Source: Methanoperedens sp049303315
GTDB taxonomy: Archaea > Halobacteriota > Methanosarcinia > Methanosarcinales > Methanoperedenaceae
DNA length: 64,000 nt
Assembly: GCA_049303315.1 (NCBI GenBank)
Contig: JBAQMZ010000015.1
Location: forward strand, 62,001-126,000
Direction: 5' to 3'
The notes beneath the pieces were generated by a model. The model worked only from the letters and a program-made list of their open reading frames with translations. It was not told where the DNA came from and did not search any database. Position 1 is the stretch's first letter, and each line of letters begins with the position of its first letter. A program made the position numbers and the translations under genes. Below are positions 17,084-24,949 of this stretch, in pieces.

Positions 17084-17362
17084 ATGAGTGGTCCTGAAAC
17101 AACTGATTATCCGCCGGATAATGGCAATACGGGTAAAACAATAAAATTTCCCGGAATCGATACATTTTCACCTTCGATGAAACTTGTACTTAATATACTT
17201 GAAAACCAGGGACCTCTGACCCAAAAAGAAATAGCAAAAGAGACCTATCTTCCCTCAAGAACGGTGCGCTATGCATTAAACCGCTTAAAAGATGAGGATG
17301 TTTTGGAAGAGCGCGAGTATTTCCAGGACGCCAGGCAGTGTTTATATCAGATTAAATGCTGA
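17084..17362 (+). CDS. Winged-helix DNA-binding regulator
   Basis: A 92-residue protein. After a flexible Pro/Gly-rich N-terminus there is one winged helix: MKLVLNILENQGPLTQ, KEIAKETYLPSRTVRYALNR (recognition helix) and LEEREYFQDARQCLY (wing). It is closely similar to the gene at 18181-18466. Such MarR-like single domains usually act as dimeric repressors; the target is unknown. Confidence 0.82.
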   Translation: MSGPETTDYPPDNGNTGKTIKFPGIDTFSPSMKLVLNILENQGPLTQKEIAKETYLPSRTVRYALNRLKDEDVLEEREYFQDARQCLYQIKC

Positions 17363-17377
17363 AAGTTCCAGGTAATT

Positions 17378-17446
17378 ATTGCCCTTTTGTTCCTGAAAAC
17401 CGCATAGAGCTATCAAATATAGCCTGTTTACGTGATTTAAATAAGT
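17378..17446 (+). promoter_or_regulatory. Conserved promoter module, plus strand
   Basis: TTATTGCCC, GTTCCTGAAAACCGC, then TCAAATATAGCCTGTTTACG and TTTAAATAAG. The TATA box is about 40 nt before the ATG at 17476. Outside the small module this 17363-17475 gap holds no gene. Confidence 0.65.
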
Positions 17447-17475
17447 ATGAAAACTATGGAATTTCTGGTGTTAAA

Positions 17476-17605
17476 ATGACAGATCAAGAAAAAAGAAGGG
17501 GTTTACTTTGCCCCCGATGGTATAGTTAGCAAGGACACATTGAAAGGCAGGCAGGAAAACCCGGAGCGCGTTCGGGTGCAGGATTATGTCTGGTGGCTGA
17601 TATGA
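17476..17605 (+). CDS. Small protein read after a +1 shift, GIVFA family
   Basis: ATG 17476 follows a GGTG ribosome site and the promoter above. The zero frame gives MTDQEKRR and soon stops. A +1 shift at AGA-AGG-G gives GVYFAPDGIVSKDTLKGRQ and about 42 residues in all, ending TGA at 17603-17605. That stop overlaps the next ATG (ATATGA), an arrangement expected only if this shifted frame is translated. No family recognised. Confidence 0.6.
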
Positions 17606-17748
17606 CCTCTGCCAGACAATACAGGTGCCCCAACTGCAAGCATGCAATACCGATAACAAGCGCTGATTTCATCAAAGGAATTGCCATGGTTTCATGCGTT
17701 GACTGCGGCATGGATGCTTTTGCCATAGAAGATGCACTGTTAAAATGA
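17602..17748 (+). CDS. Small zinc-ribbon protein (48 aa)
   Basis: MTSARQYRCPNCKHAIP contains the first CxxC and VSCVDCGMDAF the second, spaced as in a zinc ribbon. The start overlaps the stop of the preceding shifted frame (ATGA), implying coupled translation. The protein could bind nucleic acid or another protein; function is unknown. Confidence 0.72.
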   Translation: MTSARQYRCPNCKHAIPITSADFIKGIAMVSCVDCGMDAFAIEDALLK

Positions 17749-17813
17749 CAAAAAGAAAAAGGGGTGCTTTTTTTCCTATCCATTAGCGCTCCTTTTTCCA
17801 ATTCGAGGTAAAT

Positions 17814-17921
17814 ATGGATTATAAAAAAGAAGAAATATACGATGATGTAAACGAAAAGGTTGAAAATTTGGATGATGAAGACCTGCGGCGCTTCCTGCGC
17901 GGAGGATTCGGGGCAAAATGA
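17814..17921 (+). CDS. Small acidic protein (35 aa)
   Basis: MDYKKEEIYDDVNEK followed by a strongly acidic stretch and LRRFLRGGFGAK. The ATG has GAGGT 4 nt upstream. It lies behind the zinc-ribbon gene, whose stop TGA overlaps another out-of-frame ATG (17745). No family recognised; coding status rests on the ribosome site and position. Confidence 0.5.
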   Translation: MDYKKEEIYDDVNEKVENLDDEDLRRFLRGGFGAK

Positions 17922-18041
17922 GGATTAAGGCAATTTTTTCCTTTTTAGTTCCGGAATTAGAAGATTTCTGGATAAAATAGCCGATTTATGAGGTTTTAAT
18001 AATTATGCGTGTCTATTACCCTATGCCAATCATGGCAAAAA

Positions 18042-18071
18042 GTGAAATGTGCCCCGGGGGTCGCATTTCAC
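18042..18071 (+). terminator. Strong hairpin in a 260-bp gene-poor gap
   Basis: The stem GTGAAATG/CATTTCAC (8 bp) encloses CCCC/GGGG. It lies between the 17814 gene and the promoter of the 18181 gene. It could end the upstream transcript; no T-run follows, so a terminator is only one option. Nothing else is convincing in 17922-18113. Confidence 0.5.
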
Positions 18072-18113
18072 CTCCTATCCGTTTTCCACATTCAAAAAAA
18101 AGAGAAGAAAATG

Positions 18114-18148
18114 GTCAATAATTGCTCCAATAAATAGGTATATAAAGG
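18114..18148 (+). promoter_or_regulatory. Promoter of the 18181 regulator gene
   Basis: GGTCAATAATTGCTCC followed by GTATATAAAGG; the TATA box is about 40 nt from the ATG. It resembles the core of the shared module but lacks the TTGCC box. Confidence 0.6.
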
Positions 18149-18180
18149 ATAAATCCAAGTTTAAGCTGGAGAATTTAAAA

Positions 18181-18466
18181 ATGTATTCAAGAAGGAATCG
18201 TCTTTGCCATTAATGGCCCACAGATTGAACCGACTACGATAAATCATTTGCCGCCATCAGCAAAACTTGTTTTTAAAGTGCTTGAATCGAGCGGCTTTTT
18301 AACACAGAAAGATATTGCAAAGCAAACCTATCTTCCAGCCAGAACAGTGCGCTATGCCCTGAACAGGCTGAAGGAAGAAAATGTATTGCAGGAGCGCTTC
18401 TATTTCCAGGATGCGCGCCAGAGCCTGTACGGGCTGAACAATGCCCTGGGGGTGCCGACTGTATAA
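18181..18466 (+). CDS. Winged-helix regulator with an N-terminus read after a +1 shift
   Basis: The winged helix (SAKLVFKVLESSGFLTQK, TYLPARTVRYALNRL, FYFQDARQSLYGL) is a close paralogue of 17084-17362. The frame is open upstream of the usual TTG start and carries GIVFAINGPQIEPTT, matching the other small genes. The only well-placed start is ATG 18181, with GGAG upstream and a TATA 40 nt before. It gives MYSR and needs a +1 shift at AGA-AGG to join this frame. If translation starts instead at TTG 18248, the protein is 72 residues and the conserved segment is unexplained. Confidence 0.75.
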
Positions 18467-18511
18467 CTCCCCCTATTTTTTATATTTCGGTTAACGCTTT
18501 TTATATTGAGT

Positions 18512-18583
18512 GCCAGGGTGGCGGAGCGGCTACGCAATCGCCTGCAGAGCGATTTCATTCCGGTTCGAGTCCGGACTCTGGCT
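18512..18583 (+). tRNA. tRNA-Cys (anticodon GCA)
   Basis: A complete cloverleaf. The acceptor stem GCCAGGG pairs with CTCTGGC (one G-U), the anticodon stem AATCGC/GCGATT encloses CTGCAGA with anticodon GCA, the T-arm contains GGTTCGAGTCC, and the discriminator is U, as expected for tRNA-Cys. No CCA is encoded. A TATA-like TTTTTATATT lies just upstream. Confidence 0.95.
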
Positions 18584-18608
18584 TCTATGTTTCACTGCTT
18601 ACCATACC

Positions 18609-19616
18609 TTATTTCTTGTAATATGGATTGAACTGGTTCGTGTAGATATCAGACGGCTTGAACTGCCCTTCTTTTATCTTGCCATCCTTTACAAGCCAGT
18701 CTATCCAGAACTGTGCATCGCTATCAGCCAGAAGCGCATGGTCTCTTACTCCAAAGCCCTTCCAGTATTTTGCAAGATCAGGATTGCCGCCTTTATCCTT
18801 GAGTACCTTTACAGCCAGTTCTTTAGCTTCTTTGGGATGCTCCTTTGCCCAATCCGCAGCTTTTGCTATTCCTTCTGTAAGACGCTTTGCTGCTTCAGGA
18901 TTTTCCTTCAGGAATTTCTCTGAGGTGAAAAGTACGCAGTGCGTCTGGTCTCCAATAACCTCATAATCGGAGAACAAAACTCTTACTCCCTTGCCAGCTT
19001 CTATCTGATCCACAAAGATTGCCAGAGGCGCCACAACATCCACCTGTCCCTGTTTGAGCACCTGCGCATGCTGGGGTACGGGTATCTGGACAAGCTGCAC
19101 ATCATTGGGCGATAAACCATTTCTTGCAAGATATTCACGTGTAACGTAATCCACATGTGCTCCCACTGTATTTACAGCGATCTTTTTTCCAGCAAGGTCT
19201 TTTGCGCTCTTTATGCTGCTGTTCTCAAGCACGATCCATTTTGAGAGGTATGGCGTTCCTTCGTACCAGCTTTTTGGTGAATTACCCATAGGCGCTGCAA
19301 AGGCTTTGATATCGCTTCCCCTTGCTTTAGCATTGATCACCGACACCCATGCAGAATGACCGATATCAATGCTGCCTGAAGCTATTGCTATTATATCTTC
19401 GGGACCTCCTGTATAGGAACCTGCTCTGGTAATGTTTAGCCCATTTAGATAACCAAGTTCCTTGGCAAATTCCAAGGGTTCGATAATTGCTGTCGATGAA
19501 AGATAACGTATCTCATTTTTCTTTTCTGTATTTGTTCCCTTGACCCATAACAGGCCAGCAGTCAATATTAAGGCGATGCCAATCAGGATCGCCGCAGTTT
19601 TTATATTTTTATTCAT
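18609..19616 (-). CDS. ABC transporter substrate-binding protein, NMT1/SsuA/TauA type
   Basis: A 335-residue binding protein anchored by an N-terminal helix (residues 7-26) without a lipobox Cys. EPLEFAKELGYLNGLN, GSIDIGHSAWVSVINA, LAGKKIAVNTVGAHVDYV and VPQHAQVLKQGQVDVVAP follow the sulfonate/nitrate/nitrile-binding family. It ends KPSDIYTNQFNPYYKK, a tail shared with the five binding proteins of the 30-41 kb cluster, so all six are one family. The substrate is not determinable. Confidence 0.88.
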   Translation of the reverse strand: MNKNIKTAAILIGIALILTAGLLWVKGTNTEKKNEIRYLSSTAIIEPLEFAKELGYLNGLNITRAGSYTGGPEDIIAIASGSIDIGHSAWVSVINAKARGSDIKAFAAPMGNSPKSWYEGTPYLSKWIVLENSSIKSAKDLAGKKIAVNTVGAHVDYVTREYLARNGLSPNDVQLVQIPVPQHAQVLKQGQVDVVAPLAIFVDQIEAGKGVRVLFSDYEVIGDQTHCVLFTSEKFLKENPEAAKRLTEGIAKAADWAKEHPKEAKELAVKVLKDKGGNPDLAKYWKGFGVRDHALLADSDAQFWIDWLVKDGKIKEGQFKPSDIYTNQFNPYYKK

Positions 19617-19628
19617 TTTTATTTTCTC

Positions 19629-20408
19629 CTATGTGATCGTCATTTCTTCCTTCCATTTCGTTGTGGTTTTCTCAAGCCAGACAAGGGAATAATTAGTGAT
19701 CAATCCAAGAAGCGCGAGCATGACTATTGCTGCGTACATCTCAGGGATCATGAAATTATATTCCCAGTTTATCACCGAGTATCCCAGTCCGGATTTTGCC
19801 CCTATCATCTCTGCTGCCACAAGAACGATTATCGAATGAGTAGCACTGAGCCTCAAACCTGTGATTATTGATGGCATGGATGAAGGTATGACAACTTTTC
19901 TAAATAGCGAAATTGCAGATGAACCCATTGAACGGGCGGATTTTATCAGCAGGGGATCAACGCTTTTCACACCGCTTATCGTGTTCAATAATATCGGCCA
20001 CTGCGCGCCCCAGAATATTACAGCGATTTTTGATACTTCGCCTATCCCCAGAAAAAGTATGAACACTGGAAAAAGGGAAAGGGATGAGGTCTGCCTTAAC
20101 GTCTGCACAAGACCGTCTGCGACCTCCTCAAAGCCTTTATACCATCCCATCAAAAACCCAAGTGGTATCATTATTATTGCTGCAAGACCAAATCCGGTAA
20201 TGGCACGCTGGAGGCTGATGCTTGTATGAATCCACAGTTCACCTGAGATTGTAAGCCTCACAAGGGCGGCGAAAACTTCGGAGGGAGGCGCAAAGAATGC
20301 CTTGCTGATAATGCCGCTTGCAGGCAATAGTTCCCATAAAAGGAAAAAAACAAGCAGGGCTATGAATTTTCTAGGAGTTCGCTGTAAACTTTGCTTCTTC
20401 CCTGACAA
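19629..20408 (-). CDS. ABC transporter permease, SsuC/TauC type
   Basis: A 259-residue permease with about six helices and the coupling motif SARSMGSSAISLFRKVVIP. ISLQRAITGFGLA and GLGYSVINWEYNFMIPEMYA match the aliphatic-sulfonate/nitrate group. It overlaps the ATPase gene by 38 bp. Confidence 0.9.
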   Translation of the reverse strand: MSGKKQSLQRTPRKFIALLVFFLLWELLPASGIISKAFFAPPSEVFAALVRLTISGELWIHTSISLQRAITGFGLAAIIMIPLGFLMGWYKGFEEVADGLVQTLRQTSSLSLFPVFILFLGIGEVSKIAVIFWGAQWPILLNTISGVKSVDPLLIKSARSMGSSAISLFRKVVIPSSMPSIITGLRLSATHSIIVLVAAEMIGAKSGLGYSVINWEYNFMIPEMYAAIVMLALLGLITNYSLVWLEKTTTKWKEEMTIT

Positions 20409-21162
20409 TGTACCCCACCTCCTGTCTTAGTTTTATAAAATCCTGAGAAGTTCTGAAATCTTCTGATCTCGGCCTTGATAGTGGAATATCGATTATCCGT
20501 TTTATTATACCCGGACGTGCTGACATGACTGCTATCCTGTCAGCCAGAAATACGGCTTCTTCTATGTTATGAGTAACAAATAACACTGTTTTTTTTGTTT
20601 CTTCCCAGATACGCAAAACCTCACCCTGCAGCGTATCCCTTGTCTGGGCATCAAGAGCAGCGAATGGTTCATCCATCAACAAAATATCAGGATCATAAGC
20701 AAGAGCCCTTGCAATAGCTACGCGCTGCTTCATCCCGCCGCTAAGTTGATATGGATAATGAGATTCAAAGCCCGAAAGACCCACAAGAGAAATGTATTTT
20801 TTACAGATCTCATTCCTTGTTTTCTTCGGGACACCTTTTTCCTCAAGCCCGTATGCTATGTTTTCTGTTACGGTTCGCCATGGGAACAACGCATAACCCT
20901 GAAATACGATACCACGATCATGGTTCGGGCCGTTCACTGCTTTTCCATCTATGTAGATGCTTCCGCATGAAGGTTTTATCAGACCGCCCAGTATCTCAAG
21001 GAATGTTGATTTTCCGCAGCCGCTCGGGCCAACGATGGCGAGGAACTCACCGGTTCTGACCTCAAGGTTTATCCCACCCAAGGCTTCCACGCAGCCATTC
21101 CCATTATTTCCGTTTTTGCTGTGGAAGACCTTCGTTATGCCCTCTACCTTCACTTTTATCAT
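20371..21162 (-). CDS. ABC transporter ATPase, SsuB/TauB type
   Basis: A 263-residue ATPase with Walker A GPSGCGKSTF, Q-loop VFQGYALFPWRTV, signature LSGGMKQRVAIARAL, Walker B ILLMDEPFAALD and His switch FVTHNIEEAV. It drives the permease and binding protein downstream. Its start overlaps the end of the radical SAM gene by 4 bp, so the four genes form one unit. Confidence 0.92.
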   Translation of the reverse strand: MIKVKVEGITKVFHSKNGNNGNGCVEALGGINLEVRTGEFLAIVGPSGCGKSTFLEILGGLIKPSCGSIYIDGKAVNGPNHDRGIVFQGYALFPWRTVTENIAYGLEEKGVPKKTRNEICKKYISLVGLSGFESHYPYQLSGGMKQRVAIARALAYDPDILLMDEPFAALDAQTRDTLQGEVLRIWEETKKTVLFVTHNIEEAVFLADRIAVMSARPGIIKRIIDIPLSRPRSEDFRTSQDFIKLRQEVGYIVREEAKFTANS

Positions 21163-22316
21163 GTTCTTCCAGCCATCTCGTCAAAATAAAGATAATTCCG
21201 CGACAGTGGAAGCTCTTTCAAATGGTCAACCGTGTAATCGTATTGCTGCCAGATATCAACGAGCTTCCTGCTAAGCTCAAGATGCCATGAAGGTTGTGGT
21301 GTCCTGTGCCCTTCCAGCTTTGAACCCTGATTGGGTGTCCACGGCATGGGGAAAGCAAGTACATTCTTTGATGCAAGATATTCTGCACCTTTCAGGAACG
21401 AATCCTTTGATTCAAGACCGGAGACGAACATAGACCGGACTTTTCCATGTTCGAATATACTGCCCGCATAGTCCAGTGCTTTCAGGTAATTCTCCCAGCC
21501 GATAGTTCTTGCTTTTCCAGGGCAGATGCCTGCGAATAGATTTCGATCCCATACTTCGAGATTAAATGCAACAGAATCAAAGCCCGCCTCATGTAAGTTT
21601 TCAATCTTTTTAAGGTCAGTTGGAGCTGATATAACCACAGTACCAGGCACATGGTCTTTTCCTGTATGCTCTTTTACCTCTTTTGCAACCTCGATATAAT
21701 ATTCATGCTCCTTTCCGTTCGGATGCATGCCGCCTGTCAGGAGAAGCATATCTACAACGCCTTCTTCGATCGCTGCCTGAAAAGTTTCTCCGATATGTGA
21801 AGGTGTTTTCAAGCCAATTACATCGCTGTTATATGTTTTCTTGGTATGCACAAGATTGCAAAACCAGCACTCTTCATTTGTTTTATAATAATTGCAATAG
21901 TTACTGTATGCTACAATAAGAGCGTCTTTTGATACGTTCTGCCCTATTTTGGACATGAGAATATTATCTGAGGTCTTATTATTATAGAATCCGGGTCTGT
22001 TGTTGTATTTCACATCAAGAACATATTTGCCGTTATACTCAAGAAATAGAGAGCCGTTATTCCTTTTTACGATAAACGGCGAAGCGCTGTTCTTCTTGAA
22101 GGGCATGAGCATCCTGCCCTCAAATATGATCTCAGCAGGAAGCTTCTGGTGCTCATGTGATTCAAGGTCAAAGTCAAAGACGCCGTGGATTTGCTCCTTG
22201 TATTTTTCTCCCACGCCTTCAAGGGCAGAGGCATCTATATTCACGCCGTCCACTAAGAGTTCTGCCTTAATTTCAAGTGCGCTGAGCTTCTTTCCATTTA
22301 CCTGATATGTATTCAT
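21159..22316 (-). CDS. Radical SAM protein with a CX8CX2C cluster motif
   Basis: A 385-residue protein starting at ATG 22316 (MNTYQVNGKKL), chosen because the promoter TATA lies only about 26 nt upstream, which implies a leaderless message. Cys141, Cys150 and Cys153 form CNYYKTNEECWFC, a CX8CX2C spacing unlike the usual CX3CX2C. LLLTGGMHPNGKEH, GTVVISAP, FNLEVWDRNLF and ICPGKARTIGWENY follow a radical SAM barrel. The reaction is unknown. It is cotranscribed with the sulfonate-type ABC transporter, so it may act on the imported compound. Confidence 0.8.
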   Translation of the reverse strand: MNTYQVNGKKLSALEIKAELLVDGVNIDASALEGVGEKYKEQIHGVFDFDLESHEHQKLPAEIIFEGRMLMPFKKNSASPFIVKRNNGSLFLEYNGKYVLDVKYNNRPGFYNNKTSDNILMSKIGQNVSKDALIVAYSNYCNYYKTNEECWFCNLVHTKKTYNSDVIGLKTPSHIGETFQAAIEEGVVDMLLLTGGMHPNGKEHEYYIEVAKEVKEHTGKDHVPGTVVISAPTDLKKIENLHEAGFDSVAFNLEVWDRNLFAGICPGKARTIGWENYLKALDYAGSIFEHGKVRSMFVSGLESKDSFLKGAEYLASKNVLAFPMPWTPNQGSKLEGHRTPQPSWHLELSRKLVDIWQQYDYTVDHLKELPLSRNYLYFDEMAGRT

Positions 22317-22337
22317 TAAGCTCTGGAAGGAATGGAA

Positions 22338-22406
22338 GATATATAGAAGTAGAGAAATCAGCAAGTGTTGTCATGTTTATTCGGAAAAGTGAAGGATTGA
22401 GGCAAA
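22338..22406 (-). promoter_or_regulatory. Conserved promoter module upstream of the radical SAM/ABC unit
   Basis: On the minus strand: TTTGCCTCAA, TTTTCCGAATAAA, GACAACACTTGCTGATTTCT, then TATATATC. It overlaps the 3' end of the MOT1-type gene, so a new transcript starts inside the end of the long upstream operon. Confidence 0.8.
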
Positions 22407-23534
22407 CATCATATGGCGGTGTCTTACAATGTAATCTATCAAAACTCCCAGGATAAAGCCGAGAGCCGGGTTAATTGCTATGCTCATAGCTGCGACCAGT
22501 AGCACCACTTTCATTTCATCTTTTTTTGCATCTTTGAAAGTACATGTAAGCTCAACACCGCTATAAAATAACAAACATCCAAGTACTGCGGCAGGTAAAA
22601 TCTTAAGCATTTCCAATCCACTATCTCCAAGGAAGATTCCTGTAAATATAAATAGAATTCCAAGCATCACAGGTGCGATTGCAGTTCTGGCGCCGAATTT
22701 ATAATGCGCTGCAACACCTCCGCTGCCGTGGCACATAGGGATGCCGCCAAGAGAACCTGAAAATAGATTGGCGATGCCCATTGTCAGTGAGAGATTCCCG
22801 GCAGTTACTCTTTTGTGTTCTGGATAGAGTTTGCCTGACAGTGCAGATGTGGCTATGACTGCATTTGTTAGAGTGAAAGGTATCTGAATCAAAATCATGG
22901 TCAATGTGCTCGCACTAAATAAATCGCTAATTCCAGGCAGATCGATCTCAGGTAGATAAAATCCAAAAGCTATAGCAGGAAGCTTGCTAATTAGACCGGT
23001 TACGTATCCCAGGACAATGCCGAGAATCAGGGCAATTAGTGCAGCTGGAAAATTTTTTCTGAAAAGTAAAAACATGATGATTAGTAAAATCAGTCCCACT
23101 AGCGGCTGCTGCATAATGAATTTGATTCCCAATACTGCAAGTGAAATTCCAAGACCTGCCTGAATCCCAATAGATACACTTCTTGGGGTATATTTGACTA
23201 GCCATTTCACTGCACCCGTTGCCCACAGTACCAGCAGTATAGCTCCGATGACAACCGATGCTGCTGCTATTTCGCCTGGAGTTAACTGATAAGAAAGCGC
23301 GTATGCAGAAGCAGCTTTCATAGGCTGGACTGCCATGGGCATACGGTAGAATAGACCGGAAAATGCATAAAATAGCCCGAACAGGGTGAAAACGCTTGAT
23401 GATGACAGGTGGTTGATGGAAATCGCGCCGATAACTAAGGGGAGAAATGTTCCGAGGTCGCCAAAAGCACCGGAAGTTTCTGACAGTAAAAATCTCAGCC
23501 AGCCAGTCGTTTTCATTTCAGTTTTCACAGTCAA
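22377..23534 (-). CDS. MOT1-type sulfate/molybdate transporter
   Basis: A 385-residue membrane protein of 10-12 helices. GAFGDLGTFLPLVIGAI, FYRMPMAVQPMKAASAYAL and GGIPMCHGSGGVAAHYKFG are the diagnostic motifs of the MOT1 branch of the SulP-like transporters. Molybdate or tungstate is the known substrate for some members and sulfate is possible. It is the last gene of the long operon starting at 46.4 kb. Confidence 0.85.
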   Translation of the reverse strand: MTVKTEMKTTGWLRFLLSETSGAFGDLGTFLPLVIGAISINHLSSSSVFTLFGLFYAFSGLFYRMPMAVQPMKAASAYALSYQLTPGEIAAASVVIGAILLVLWATGAVKWLVKYTPRSVSIGIQAGLGISLAVLGIKFIMQQPLVGLILLIIMFLLFRKNFPAALIALILGIVLGYVTGLISKLPAIAFGFYLPEIDLPGISDLFSASTLTMILIQIPFTLTNAVIATSALSGKLYPEHKRVTAGNLSLTMGIANLFSGSLGGIPMCHGSGGVAAHYKFGARTAIAPVMLGILFIFTGIFLGDSGLEMLKILPAAVLGCLLFYSGVELTCTFKDAKKDEMKVVLLVAAMSIAINPALGFILGVLIDYIVRHRHMMFASILHFSE

Positions 23535-23544
23535 TCAGTAGGAC

Positions 23545-24351
23545 TTATTTTTCTGCCATTGCAAAAATCGTATTATATACATCCTCGATTCCCTTTGGTG
23601 TTCTTCTCTTTTCAAGCTCTGCCATGATATCTGATTTTACTGATTCTCGAAGATTCTCAGGTACATTGCTCAAAAAATTACCGAATAAGCTGGCTTCTAC
23701 GTATTCGATGCACTTAAGAGGGGTTTCAAAATACCGCGGGTCTTTTTGGCAGTTTATTTCGATTATCTTAAAGCCTGCGCCCTCCAATAACGCCTTCAGT
23801 TCGCTCATATTCACAGGTCTGCTTGTTTCTTTCTTAGCATCCACGGCTCCTGCATAGCGAGATCGCCGCAGTACTTCTTCTATGATCGATTTCACTGTAT
23901 ATGGCTTATCCTTGTTCCCCGTAGTTATTCCGAGCCTTCCTCCCGGTTTAAGTACCCGGTATATCTGGGCAAATGCATCCTCTTTTTCCTGAATCCAGTG
24001 GAGGACTATGTTGAGATACACAATATCAAAGCAATCGTTTTCAAAATGATACAGGTCGTTGCTATTGCCGATCTCGAAGCTTACATTAAGAAGGGGCGCA
24101 TCTCTGACTTTTCTCCGCGCAACTTCAATCCGCTGTACTGAAGGGTCGATACCCACAACCTTGCCGTTGGAACCGACTATTCTGGCTACATGCAATGTGA
24201 GGCGACCTGTGCCGCAGCCTATGTCTATGACATTATTTCCGGTTTTAATCCCTAGTTTTTCAATAAGGATTAACCCGTTATTAAACTGACCCTCGCTTAC
24301 ATGATCGTATCTTTCTGCAAGCAATTGGTTATCCAATTCTACATTGCTCAT
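23545..24351 (-). CDS. Class I SAM-dependent methyltransferase
   Basis: A 268-residue methyltransferase with motif I VIDIGCGTGRLTLHVA, motif II VVGIDPSV, post-I FDIVYLNIVLHWI and YRVLKPGGRLGITT. A paralogue of the gene at 28085-28909 (shared N-terminal pattern and a C-terminal helical domain with NVPENLRE). Acceptor unknown. The start overlaps the end of the pyruvate-kinase-C-like gene by 4 bp. Confidence 0.88.
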   Translation of the reverse strand: MSNVELDNQLLAERYDHVSEGQFNNGLILIEKLGIKTGNNVIDIGCGTGRLTLHVARIVGSNGKVVGIDPSVQRIEVARRKVRDAPLLNVSFEIGNSNDLYHFENDCFDIVYLNIVLHWIQEKEDAFAQIYRVLKPGGRLGITTGNKDKPYTVKSIIEEVLRRSRYAGAVDAKKETSRPVNMSELKALLEGAGFKIIEINCQKDPRYFETPLKCIEYVEASLFGNFLSNVPENLRESVKSDIMAELEKRRTPKGIEDVYNTIFAMAEK

Positions 24352-24938
24352 TTAATATCGTTATTGAAGGGCTTGGCGATTATCTCCAGCACGCGAAAAT
24401 CAAAAAAATTGTTTGTATGCGAGGGCAAGACTACCGCAGCAGTATCCGCACCCCTTCCTTTTGCTCCAGTGCCGCCCACTGCAATGGTCTTGTCAAGAGG
24501 TATGGCGCCGCCGTCAAGAGCCATTATCGCACATTCTATCGCTACCTTCATACCCGGGGAGAAGAGCGACTTAAGGGATTCTGCCAAGATTTCAGTGTGC
24601 GAAATGCCTGAAAACTTACTTGTGAAACTTTTCTCAAGACCTGAAAGCGCATGGCTTTGCCTGATAACTTTGCATCCCAGGTTCTCAAGTTCTTTCAGTG
24701 CTTCCAGATCAAATTCCCATACTTCTGGCTGTTTAGAGCCCGGGTGAGTTGAAACCACGACAAGGTTTGTCTTTTTGCCCAAACTCCTTGCGAATTTCAG
24801 TCCTGTCTTGCCGCTTGTGCTTGCCACGACCACGCTTTTTATGTCGCCTTCTTTCAGTCTGTCCTGCACAAGTTTGAGTACTTCATCTGTATTTTCTGCG
24901 CCGTTCTGTTCGAAATATGTTATTGATTTTTTTACCAT
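24348..24938 (-). CDS. Stand-alone pyruvate kinase C-terminal-like domain protein
   Basis: A 196-residue protein homologous to the allosteric C-domain of pyruvate kinase without the catalytic barrel. SVVVASTSGKTGLKFARSLG, NLVVVSTHPG and CAIMALDGGAIPLDKTIAVGG followed by GAKGRGADTA are typical. Such proteins are common in archaea with unknown function, possibly ligand-binding. Confidence 0.82.
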   Translation of the reverse strand: MVKKSITYFEQNGAENTDEVLKLVQDRLKEGDIKSVVVASTSGKTGLKFARSLGKKTNLVVVSTHPGSKQPEVWEFDLEALKELENLGCKVIRQSHALSGLEKSFTSKFSGISHTEILAESLKSLFSPGMKVAIECAIMALDGGAIPLDKTIAVGGTGAKGRGADTAAVVLPSHTNNFFDFRVLEIIAKPFNNDIK

Positions 24939-24949
24939 TTTGATTCTCC

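Noticed and set aside
18004..18120. Possible 38-residue gene starting at 18004
   Set aside because: It contains the strong hairpin 18042-18071 and low-complexity charged residues, and its ribosome site is too far away; more likely non-coding.
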